From Lentisphaerota bacterium (GTDB taxonomy: Bacteria; Verrucomicrobiota; Kiritimatiellia; RFP12; UBA1067), in contig SUVZ01000283.1 in the NCBI GenBank assembly GCA_015061765.1, positions 1-5,559 of the forward strand: a stretch of 5,559 nt of DNA, in the 5' to 3' direction. A program made the position numbers and the translations under genes. Below, piece after piece: positions 1 through 5,559 of the stretch. The notes beneath the pieces are model-generated. The model made no database searches, had not been told where the DNA came from, and saw nothing but the letters and a program-made list of their open reading frames with translations. How positions within the stretch are numbered: the stretch's first letter is position 1; each line of letters begins with the position of its first letter.

Positions 1-14
1 CAAGTCAAGAAGAC

Positions 15-20
15 AAGGAG
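15..20 (+). promoter_or_regulatory. Shine-Dalgarno site of hisD
   Basis: AAGGAG lies 9 bases upstream of the ATG at position 30. This fixes that ATG as the hisD start, and no other in-frame ATG is visible upstream within the window. The 29 bases before the start are too short to show whether an upstream gene (for example another his gene) is in the same operon. Confidence 0.8.
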
Positions 21-29
21 ATTTCAGAT

Positions 30-1328
30 ATGGTGAGAATTGTTGATTGGTCGGTCTCTAAGCGCCAGAACCGTGCCGTCACGGAGTTCCTTGAGCGCAG
101 CGCATTCCCGGATGAGGCTGAAAAGGCGGCGTTCGAGGTGCTGGCTGCCATCCGTGCACGAGGTGATGAGGCTGTCGCCGAATATGTGGCGAAGTTTGAA
201 GGTGCCAAGCTTCAGCCCAAGCAGTTCCGTGTGTCGGCCGCCGAGATGAAGAATGTCGATGCCGCAGTGTCTCCTTCCCTCAAACGGGCAGTTAAGGATG
301 CGTATACGCGTGTCATGAGGTTCTCCAGGGAATCTTTGCGTAAGCCTTGGACGATGAAGACTCCTCGTGGAGGAAGCGCAGGCGAGTTCTTCTCGCCGAT
401 GGACCGTGTTGGCGTGTATGTGCCTGGCGGCACGGCTCCTCTCGCATCCACTTCCGTAATGACGGTCACACTTGCCCGTGCGGCCGGAGTCAAGGAGATT
501 GTAGCCTGCACTCCTGCCGGAAAGACGGGTGAGATCAATCCGGTTCTCCTCTACGCGCTCAAGCTTGCAGGAGTCACGGAGGTGTATCGTGTCGGCGGCA
601 TCCAGGCTATCGGAATGATGGCGTACGGCACGAAGTCCTGTGCCAAGGTGCAGAAGATTGTGGGTCCCGGCAATGCGTACGTCACGGCGGCGAAGCGTCA
701 GGTGTATGGGTATGTGGGGATCGACCAGGTGGCCGGGCCGAGCGAGATAGCCGTCCTTGCGGACGGCACCGTGGATGCGCGCTGGGTGGCGGCGGATCTT
801 CTTTCCCAGGCGGAACATGGAAGCGGTTGGGAGAAGTCGCTTCTTGTAACGCAGTCCAAGGAGTTCGCAGAGAAGGTTAAGGCGGAGCTTCTCGCCCAGA
901 CCGAGACCCTTTCCCGCAAGGAGATAATCAAGCGTGTGATTGACCGTGACGGGATCCTTTTCGCCGTTACGCCCAACCTTACGGAAGGTCTTGAGCTCGT
1001 GAACCGTTTTGCGCCTGAGCATTTTGAGATCATGTGCAAGGATGCGCTGAAGCTCATGAAGGGAGTGAGATCCGCCGGTGCCGTTTTTGCCGGTGCATGG
1101 ACTCCGGAATCCGCCGGAGACTTTGTCGCTGGGCCTTCGCACGTGCTCCCGACAGGTGGCGCCGCGAACATGTTCAATGGTCTCACGCCCGATGATTTCC
1201 GTCGTCGCCACAGTTTCGTGGCGTTCACGAAGGAAGATCTCGCCGAGACGAAGAAGACAATCGAGGCGTTTGCGGAGGTTGAAGGTCTTGACGCGCATGG
1301 TCGTGCCGCATCGATACGTTTTGAGTGA
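30..1328 (+). CDS. hisD: Histidinol dehydrogenase
   Basis: This cytoplasmic, zinc-dependent enzyme performs the last two oxidations of histidine synthesis: L-histidinol to histidinal to histidine, using two NAD+. The protein has 432 residues, the usual length (E. coli HisD has 434). The family signature (I-D-x2-A-G-P-S-E) is at residues 231-239, and GPGNAYVTAAKRQV is at 212-225. By comparison with E. coli HisD, the zinc ligands are Gln260, His263, Asp364 and His423, and the catalytic pair is Glu330-His331 within FAPEHFEIM. No key residue is missing, so the gene looks functional. The nucleotide-binding region reads YVPGGTAPLAST (130-141), where E. coli-type proteins have a different sequence after the PGG; this is a lineage variant. 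The start is supported by an AAGGAG site. No other his gene is visible here, and the next gene is unrelated. The coding sequence has no TTA, CTA or TCA codon, so the complementary strand is open along its whole length. A HisD-like dehydrogenase for another alcohol is possible but less likely given the complete active site. Confidence 0.96.
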   Translation: MVRIVDWSVSKRQNRAVTEFLERSAFPDEAEKAAFEVLAAIRARGDEAVAEYVAKFEGAKLQPKQFRVSAAEMKNVDAAVSPSLKRAVKDAYTRVMRFSRESLRKPWTMKTPRGGSAGEFFSPMDRVGVYVPGGTAPLASTSVMTVTLARAAGVKEIVACTPAGKTGEINPVLLYALKLAGVTEVYRVGGIQAIGMMAYGTKSCAKVQKIVGPGNAYVTAAKRQVYGYVGIDQVAGPSEIAVLADGTVDARWVAADLLSQAEHGSGWEKSLLVTQSKEFAEKVKAELLAQTETLSRKEIIKRVIDRDGILFAVTPNLTEGLELVNRFAPEHFEIMCKDALKLMKGVRSAGAVFAGAWTPESAGDFVAGPSHVLPTGGAANMFNGLTPDDFRRRHSFVAFTKEDLAETKKTIEAFAEVEGLDAHGRAASIRFE

Positions 1329-1364
1329 CAAGTGATGGATTGGGTTCATCGTTCGCATAGCTGC

Positions 1365-1387
1365 TGACGGTTTAACGGTTGACGGTG
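1365..1387 (+). repeat. Short ACGGT tandem-like repeat in the hisD-glycosyltransferase gap
   Basis: ACGGT occurs three times, at 1367-1371, 1375-1379 and 1382-1386. The longer word TGACGGT occurs twice (1365-1371 and 1380-1386). The repeat lies within the 63-base non-coding gap and ends 5 bases before the glycosyltransferase ATG. The 7-8 base spacing is shorter than a helical turn. It could be slippage-derived repeat DNA, a binding site or chance. The rest of the gap (1329-1364) shows no clear terminator hairpin and no strong promoter. Confidence 0.4.
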
Positions 1388-1391
1388 ATCA

Positions 1392-2621
1392 ATGGAGAGC
1401 TTTTCGTTCGCATTGCTGTTCGATCTGCTGTGCTGCCTGCTCAGCGCAGTGTTCTTTTGGTCGACATTGGTGCTCATCCTTGGTTTGATCCGCAAGGGAC
1501 GGCAGCATCCCGTGTCCGGAAAGAAACTGCGTTTCGCAGTTTTGATCTGTGCAAGGGATGAAGAGTGTGTGATAGAGCTGCCGGTGCGGAGCATTCTAGG
1601 TGCTTCGTATCCGGAGAATCGGCGAAAAGTCTTTGTGCTTGCGGACAACTGCACTGACAGAACCGCTGAGGCTGCCCGTGCCGCAGGTGCAACGGTATGG
1701 GAGAAAACCACTCCAAGTTCAGGGAAGGGAGATGTGCTCGCCTGGGGGATTGAACGTGTCCGTGAACAGGGTGAATTTGACGCGGTGGCGGTGTTTGACG
1801 CGGACAATACGGTAGATTGCGGGTGGTTCGATGCTGTTAATGATGCCCTTAACGATGGAGAGTGTGTCGTTACAGGATGCCGCCGTGCGTCCAATGCAGA
1901 CGCCAACACCATATCAGGGTGGTATTCCGTATATTGGGCCATGATGAACGAGCTTTCGAACAGGGTGCGAACGAATCTGGGGTTGTCCGGCAAACTTACC
2001 GGAACCGGCTTTGCCTTTCTGCTTTCGGCATTGGGCTCTGATGGATGGCGTACCAAGACAATGGTGGAGGATGTTGAGTTCACCATTCAGGGAAACCTTG
2101 ACGGAAGACGGGTTGCGTATGTCGGCGGAGCGGGCTACTCTGACGAACAGCCGGTCACTCTGTCGGCGATGTGGCGTCAGCTTTGCCGGTGGGAGACGGG
2201 CGGTTGGCAGGTTGTGCGCATATACTCAATCCCTTGGATCGCAAAGTTGCTGCGCAAACCGTCCCTTCGCCTTTTTGACAGCTTCTTTTCAATCCTTACC
2301 GGATTTTCGGTCGCGTTCATTCATTTTGCGAATGTCATTGCGCTTGTTATCAAATTGTGCGCTGGACATCCTTGTGCACAGGCGTTTCAGATGTTTGCTG
2401 GTTTTGTTCTGCTCGTCTTTGTTATGGGTTGGTTGACCGCAGCAATTTCAATCGCGCTCTCGGATAGAAAGGGGAGACCGGGACTGCTTCCAATCGTGAC
2501 ATTCCCTCTGTTCTCTTTGGTGCTGTCGGCCTCTGCGCTGTTTACGCTTGTGTTCCCGGTGCGCCGCTGGAAGCCGATTCCGCACGGACAATGTGGTTCT
2601 TCGCGTTCTTCAGATGCGTGA
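1392..2621 (+). CDS. Membrane-bound family 2 glycosyltransferase (QxxRW type)
   Basis: The protein has 409 residues. It should transfer sugars from a nucleotide-sugar on the cytoplasmic face of the inner membrane, most likely for a surface or exported polysaccharide or a glycolipid; the sugar and acceptor cannot be read from sequence. Order: an N-terminal membrane helix (about 7-31) followed by basic residues, then a GT-A catalytic domain (about 46-270), then three hydrophobic segments (about 297-321, 332-356, 364-389). Visible motifs are ADNCTD (84-89, nucleotide binding), DAD (136-138, metal binding), TGTGFAF (203-209), VEDVEF with the presumed catalytic Asp227 (225-230), and QLCRW (263-267). 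This last is the QxxRW motif of processive enzymes such as cellulose, chitin and poly-GlcNAc synthases. The tail WKPIPH (393-398) resembles the end of many such bacterial transferases. The start is the first ATG before the membrane helix and lacks a clear SD. The gene uses TCA six times and CTA once, unlike hisD before it and der and tsaC after it. No polysaccharide operon partners are in view. Confidence 0.88.
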   Translation: MESFSFALLFDLLCCLLSAVFFWSTLVLILGLIRKGRQHPVSGKKLRFAVLICARDEECVIELPVRSILGASYPENRRKVFVLADNCTDRTAEAARAAGATVWEKTTPSSGKGDVLAWGIERVREQGEFDAVAVFDADNTVDCGWFDAVNDALNDGECVVTGCRRASNADANTISGWYSVYWAMMNELSNRVRTNLGLSGKLTGTGFAFLLSALGSDGWRTKTMVEDVEFTIQGNLDGRRVAYVGGAGYSDEQPVTLSAMWRQLCRWETGGWQVVRIYSIPWIAKLLRKPSLRLFDSFFSILTGFSVAFIHFANVIALVIKLCAGHPCAQAFQMFAGFVLLVFVMGWLTAAISIALSDRKGRPGLLPIVTFPLFSLVLSASALFTLVFPVRRWKPIPHGQCGSSRSSDA

Positions 2622-2645
2622 TGGAACGAGCATGTCGCTTAATTG

Positions 2646-2654
2646 TGGTATAAT
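2646..2654 (+). promoter_or_regulatory. Extended -10 promoter upstream of der
   Basis: TGGTATAAT is a perfect sigma-70 type -10 hexamer (TATAAT, 2649-2654) preceded by the TGn extension. It lies in the 71-base AT-rich gap between the glycosyltransferase and der. No good -35 hexamer is visible at 16-18 bases upstream, which fits the extended -10 class. The predicted transcription start is near 2661, giving a leader of about 32 bases. The word TGGTATA recurs at 2681-2687, just before the der ATG. I see no terminator hairpin for the preceding gene in this gap. Confidence 0.6.
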
Positions 2655-2692
2655 GTTGTAGTTTTCATTTAGACGATATATGGTATAGGCTT

Positions 2693-4063
2693 ATGGCTAC
2701 AGTTTCGATAGTAGGGCGCCCGAATGTGGGCAAGTCGGCCCTTTTCAACCGGATTGCGCGCGAACGCATCGCGATTGTGTTCGATCAGCCCGGTGTTACG
2801 CGCGATCGCGTTGCGCGCGAGGTGACGGTTCTCGGAAAACGTTTCATGCTGGTTGATACTGGCGGCATCGCATTCGACAGGACGCCCGGCTCGGAGGATC
2901 CGTTTGCGGAGGAGACGCGTGCCCAGGCTGCGCTTGCCGTCGGCGACTCGGATCTTTGCGTGGTTGTTGTCGATGTGAAGAGCGGCATTACTCCTCTTGA
3001 TGAAGAGGTTCTGAAGCGCGTTCGCGAGTCGGGATGCCCCACCGTAATCGCGGCAAACAAGTGCGACCGTCCCGAGGATGACGAAAAGTCCGACGAGTTC
3101 GCGCGTTTCGGCATGAAGGTGTTCAACGTCTCTGCGGAACATGGACGCGGGATGCAGTCGCTGGTGGAGCATATCGTCGGTGCGTTGCCGCCGCAGGAGG
3201 AGTCCACAATTGCGAAGCCGTTGCGTGTTGCGATCGTAGGGCGTCCCAATGCAGGCAAGAGTTCCTACATCAACCGCCTCCTGAACGCTGAACGCGTCAT
3301 CGTGTCCGATATTCCCGGCACCACGCGCGACGCCGTAGACGTGCCGTTCACCATCGGAGAAGGTCCGACCGCGCGCCACTACACGCTTGTCGATACTGCG
3401 GGCATGAAGAGCCACACGCAGATGTCCAAGACCAGTGTTGACAACTTCTCTCTCTTCAGGAGCGAAAAGGCCATCGAGGAGGCAGATGTAGTGCTGCTTA
3501 CGATGGAGTCTGAAATAGGTCCGACCCGTCAGGATATGCGCATTGCCGGCAAGATAATCGATGCGCAGAAGGCTTGTGCGGTGCTGATGAACAAGTGGGA
3601 CCTTGTGGTCGGGAAGGGTATGACCGAGAAGGAGGCTACGGATGCCATTCGCAAGATGATGCCGTTCCTCACGTTCGCGCCGATTGTATTCTGTTCGGCG
3701 AAATCGGGCTACAACATCCGGCGCACGGTCGATGCCATCGACGCCGTCGCTTCCAGCGTGAAGACGCAGATGCCGACCGGCGTGCTGAACCGCACTATCG
3801 AGGTCGCCACCAAGAAGACTCTCGCCCCAATGAGAAACGGACGGCGCCTCAAGGTGTATTACGGACTGCAGGTCGGAACCGCTCCTCTGACGATACGTCT
3901 CTTCGTGAACGACCCGAAGCTTGTGACTCCGGCCTACAAGTCGTACATCGAGAAGGCAATCCGTGCGAGGTTTGGTCTGGAGGGCGCTCCGCTCAGGATA
4001 TTCATGAAGGCGCGTTCGCGCAAGTCGGTTTCCGAATTTCGCAACGACTTCAAGGAGTCATGA
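2693..4063 (+). CDS. der: Ribosome assembly GTPase Der (EngA)
   Basis: Der is an essential bacterial protein with two tandem GTPase domains that helps mature the 50S ribosomal subunit in the cytoplasm. The protein has 456 residues, normal for the family. GTPase domain 1: P-loop GRPNVGKS (8-15), PGVTRD (33-38), DTGG (55-58), NKCD (122-125), SAEHG (147-151). GTPase domain 2: GRPNAGKS (183-190), PGTTRD (208-213), DTAG (234-237), NKWD (300-303), SAK (335-337). A C-terminal KH-like domain covers about 357-456 and contains NGRRLKVYY (382-390). All nucleotide-binding motifs are intact. The second P-loop has Ala where Val is more common, which should be tolerated. The start is certain from the canonical MATVSIVGRPNVGKS opening, although no usable SD precedes it: the only AGG is 3 bases from the ATG. 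The stop overlaps the tsaC start in ATGA. The only TCA codon in the gene is its last sense codon, beside this overlap. Confidence 0.97.
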   Translation: MATVSIVGRPNVGKSALFNRIARERIAIVFDQPGVTRDRVAREVTVLGKRFMLVDTGGIAFDRTPGSEDPFAEETRAQAALAVGDSDLCVVVVDVKSGITPLDEEVLKRVRESGCPTVIAANKCDRPEDDEKSDEFARFGMKVFNVSAEHGRGMQSLVEHIVGALPPQEESTIAKPLRVAIVGRPNAGKSSYINRLLNAERVIVSDIPGTTRDAVDVPFTIGEGPTARHYTLVDTAGMKSHTQMSKTSVDNFSLFRSEKAIEEADVVLLTMESEIGPTRQDMRIAGKIIDAQKACAVLMNKWDLVVGKGMTEKEATDAIRKMMPFLTFAPIVFCSAKSGYNIRRTVDAIDAVASSVKTQMPTGVLNRTIEVATKKTLAPMRNGRRLKVYYGLQVGTAPLTIRLFVNDPKLVTPAYKSYIEKAIRARFGLEGAPLRIFMKARSRKSVSEFRNDFKES

Positions 4064-4611
4064 GGATACTTCCCTGCAACGATGCGGCGCTTGATGAAGC
4101 GGCGGCGGTTCTGAACGCCGGCGGCGTGGCGGTGATTCCCACGGATACGGTGTATGGGCTCGCTGCTCATCCGGGCTTCCCTGATGCCGTAGAGCGGCTG
4201 TACACGATAAAGGGACGCGAGAGCGGAAAGAAGATCGCGCTTCTCGCCTCTGATGCGGCGGCAGTCGAGACGTTCGGTTTTCCGCTTCCGGAGAAGGCGG
4301 CACGGCTTGCCGGAAGCCATTGGCCAGGGGCGCTCACGATGGTTCTCGGCGAAGAGGGGTTCAGAGTTCCGGATCATGCATGGACGCGAAGTCTTCTTGC
4401 GAAGTGCGGCGGCGTTCTGCGCGTGACGAGCGCGAACCTTTCGGGCGGAAAGGCGGCGACTGATGCACCGCAGGCGTTGGCGGATGTTGGGCTTTCTGCC
4501 GATCTGGTGGTTGATGACGGTGCGTCGCCCGGCGGCGTGGCGTCCACGGTCGTTCGCGTGTGCGCGGACGGTGGAATCGATGTTTTGAGAAAAGGAGCCA
4601 TAGAGATATGA
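4060..4611 (+). CDS. tsaC: L-threonylcarbamoyladenylate synthase (TsaC/YrdC/Sua5 family)
   Basis: The enzyme makes threonylcarbamoyl-AMP from threonine, bicarbonate and ATP. TsaB, TsaD and TsaE then use this to form t6A at position 37 of tRNAs that read ANN codons. The protein has 183 residues: the single-domain TsaC form, lacking the extra C-terminal domain of long Sua5 proteins. Family motifs are PTDTVYGLA (27-35), KGRESGKK (51-58), HWPGALTMVL (87-96), FRVPDH (101-106), RVTSANLSGG (121-130) and SPGGVASTVV (156-165). Together these form the ATP/threonine pocket. The frame is open far upstream (to 3574), but that stretch is antiparallel-free der sequence read in the wrong frame. The ATG at 4060 gives the correct 26 residues before PTDT. 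It overlaps the der stop as ATGA, and the AAGGAG at 4052-4057 is only 2 bases away, so translation probably depends on coupling to der. Its stop overlaps the next start in the same way. Confidence 0.93.
   Translation: MRILPCNDAALDEAAAVLNAGGVAVIPTDTVYGLAAHPGFPDAVERLYTIKGRESGKKIALLASDAAAVETFGFPLPEKAARLAGSHWPGALTMVLGEEGFRVPDHAWTRSLLAKCGGVLRVTSANLSGGKAATDAPQALADVGLSADLVVDDGASPGGVASTVVRVCADGGIDVLRKGAIEI
4591..4597 (+). promoter_or_regulatory. Shine-Dalgarno site of the unknown gene at 4608
   Basis: AAAGGAG lies inside the end of tsaC, 10 bases before the ATG at 4608. It supports that start over the in-frame ATG at 4560, which would add 16 basic residues overlapping tsaC and has no comparable site. 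Confidence 0.7.
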
Positions 4612-5273
4612 GCAATGAAGGAATTGAGGCGCTGCGTGTCGATTTCGGACGCGGCAAGTGGAACCGTGACGAATGGATCAACGTGAAGAGTTCGCGTTGG
4701 GATTATGTAAAGGATTTCGTCCAGGAGGATGACCATATCCTCAATCCGTGTCCGGATCTTCCGGACGAGGAGATATATGCCAACCATGTGACAGATATCT
4801 ACACGAGCATGGTGTACGGCAGGAAGTTCGAGGCGAAGGCGAAGATATCGTCCGTGATGAGCTTCGATCATCTCATGGCGCCGCTGATCGTGATCGCGCC
4901 GCGTCTCGGCGAAGATGCAGAGGGTCGCCCGGAATTCCGCGAACATCACGAGGTTGTGCTGTACAACGAGGGCATAAACGTGTGGCATTACGTATTCGAG
5001 GACGGCAAGGCGAAGTGGCATCTTGCGGCGTTCCTGCGCGCACCGTTCGAGGCGAAGCGCAAGTACGATCTCGAGGTCACGCTTGAGAAGCGCCGCGGAC
5101 AGGTGCAGATGGATATATATTGCGGCGGACACCACTTCGGCTATCAGGATGAGTCTCTCCCGGAGAGCTTCTATGCCGGAATCACGGCGTGTGAAGGACG
5201 CAACCGCTTCTACGACTTCCGCGTGCGCACCGGACTTCCGGCGCTCGATCCTGCGGCAGACGGCGAACACTAA
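4608..5273 (+). CDS. Unrecognised 221-residue soluble protein, probably a beta-sandwich
   Basis: I do not recognise this family. The protein is rich in charged and aromatic residues and has no signal peptide or membrane segment, so it should be cytoplasmic. Much of it alternates hydrophobic and polar residues as in beta strands: about 73-82 (KFEAKAKISS), 92-99, 112-119 (EHHEVVLY), 124-130 (NVWHYVF), 136-143, 152-160 (KYDLEVTLE), 165-172 (QVQMDIYC), 188-194 and 199-207. The C-terminal run, with strands ending in FYAGITACEG (188-197) and RFYDFRV (200-206), resembles the last strands of concanavalin A-like jelly rolls, where a G-x-x-A..G and F-D-F/N-x-x-V pattern is common. Fold and any glycan binding are inference. 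His-rich spots are HH at 113-114 and 175-176. The gene overlaps the tsaC stop as ATGA, has its own SD, and is followed after 17 bases by a HAD phosphatase, so it is part of the der operon. Its codon use matches der and tsaC (no TTA, CTA or TCA), which argues for a long-resident gene. Confidence 0.85.
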   Translation: MSNEGIEALRVDFGRGKWNRDEWINVKSSRWDYVKDFVQEDDHILNPCPDLPDEEIYANHVTDIYTSMVYGRKFEAKAKISSVMSFDHLMAPLIVIAPRLGEDAEGRPEFREHHEVVLYNEGINVWHYVFEDGKAKWHLAAFLRAPFEAKRKYDLEVTLEKRRGQVQMDIYCGGHHFGYQDESLPESFYAGITACEGRNRFYDFRVRTGLPALDPAADGEH

Positions 5274-5280
5274 GGAAAGG
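5272..5280 (+). promoter_or_regulatory. Shine-Dalgarno site of the HAD phosphatase gene
   Basis: The purine run AAGGAAAGG begins within the stop codon of the preceding gene and ends 10 bases before the ATG at 5291. It supports that start and continued translation along the same transcript. Confidence 0.6.
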
Positions 5281-5290
5281 CTTAAAACTC

Positions 5291-5559
5291 ATGGGCACAT
5301 TTGATATTGCAAGCAAGCACGCATTCGTCTGCGATTTGGACGGTACGCTCTTTATGGGACCAAATCCCATCAAGCCTGCCGTGGATTTCGTGATCGAGAA
5401 TACGAAGAGCGGACGGTTCTGCTTCTTCTATCTCACGAACAACACGTCAAAGACCCCCGCAGAATACATGAAGAAGATCGCGGGCGCGAACATTCCCGTC
5501 GAGCCGGATCAGATACTGACTCCGCTCATAACGCTTGAGGAGTACATTCGCGAGAAGGG
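5291..5559 (+). CDS. HAD-IIA (NagD-like) phosphatase, N-terminal part
   Basis: Only the first 89 residues are present; the frame is open to the window edge. HAD-IIA enzymes hydrolyse phosphate esters of small molecules such as nucleoside monophosphates, sugar phosphates, 2-phosphoglycolate or p-nitrophenyl phosphate, and the substrate cannot be told from this fragment. Motif I is DLDGTL (15-20), with Asp15 the expected nucleophile and Asp17 the acid/base. Motif II is LTNNTS (48-53), followed by KTPAEYMKK (54-62). This spacing and the T-N-N-[ST]-S-[KR]-[ST]-P-x-E-Y pattern are typical of the NagD/PGP/PNPase subgroup. The type II cap and motifs III and IV would lie beyond the window. The gene starts 17 bases after the unknown gene with a reasonable SD and is probably the fourth member of the der unit. 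Confidence 0.88.
   Translation, partial: MGTFDIASKHAFVCDLDGTLFMGPNPIKPAVDFVIENTKSGRFCFFYLTNNTSKTPAEYMKKIAGANIPVEPDQILTPLITLEEYIREK

Noticed and set aside
1..29. Possible tail of an upstream gene overlapping the hisD start (stop at 34-36 in frame 1)
   Set aside because: Eleven codons are too few to judge and do not resemble the end of any protein I know.
24..1358. A 444-codon open frame on the - strand covering all of hisD, with similar long - strand frames at 2669-3415 and 4374-5270
   Set aside because: These frames are codon-aligned with the sense genes, so an antisense stop needs a TTA, CTA or TCA sense codon. The genes avoid these codons, so the open frames are a by-product of codon bias. 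The translations have no recognisable domain.
3574..4059. N-terminal extension of the tsaC frame giving a 345-residue protein
   Set aside because: The extension is der sequence read in another frame and has no family similarity. The ATG at 4060 gives the normal TsaC N-terminus.
4560..4607. Earlier in-frame ATG for the unknown gene
   Set aside because: It adds 16 basic residues that are tsaC sequence in another frame, and it lacks the AAAGGAG site that precedes the ATG at 4608.
4750..4766. Perfect hairpin GTCCGGA-TCT-TCCGGAC
   Set aside because: It lies inside a coding region and arises from the repeated Pro-Asp codons of the peptide PDLPD. There is no U-tract and no sign of regulation.
5155..5167. 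Near-perfect palindrome CTCTCC-C-GGAGAG
   Set aside because: It is a single short copy inside a coding region with no second copy or flanking signal.
5354..5370. Hairpin ATGGGA-CCAAA-TCCCAT early in the HAD gene
   Set aside because: It is a 6-base stem within the coding region, encoding the ordinary MGPNPI stretch after motif I. Most likely chance.

Overview
The window is ordinary, gene-dense bacterial DNA. All six genes lie on the + strand and fill about 97% of it. The organism cannot be named from sequence alone. The moderately GC-rich coding sequence, the mix of Shine-Dalgarno (SD) led and SD-less starts, and the look of the hisD and unknown genes make me think of an uncultivated lineage of the PVC group (Verrucomicrobiota, Lentisphaerota or Kiritimatiellota). 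This is a low-confidence impression, not a demonstrated placement.

Layout: positions 1-29 are the leader of hisD, with a good SD. hisD (30-1328) encodes a complete histidinol dehydrogenase with all expected zinc and catalytic residues. A 63-base gap with three copies of ACGGT follows. Next is a membrane-bound family 2 glycosyltransferase of the QxxRW (processive or synthase-like) type (1392-2621), whose codon choice differs from its neighbours. A 71-base AT-rich gap carries a convincing extended -10 promoter (TGGTATAAT). It appears to start a new transcription unit: der (2693-4063, double-GTPase ribosome assembly factor), tsaC (4060-4611, threonylcarbamoyl-AMP synthase for tRNA t6A), a 221-residue protein I do not recognise (4608-5273), and the start of a HAD-IIA (NagD-like) phosphatase (5291 to the window edge). 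der/tsaC and tsaC/unknown are joined by ATGA stop-start overlaps, and the phosphatase begins 17 bases after the unknown gene.

Functionally, hisD performs the last step of histidine synthesis. The glycosyltransferase probably works on a cell-surface or exported glycan. The der unit couples two translation-related housekeeping proteins to an unknown soluble protein, probably rich in beta strands, and a small-molecule phosphatase. No RNA genes, mobile elements, CRISPR arrays, phage or defence genes are visible. The most unusual content is the unknown protein in the der-tsaC operon, followed by the codon contrast of the glycosyltransferase. I see no evidence of an elaborate new system.
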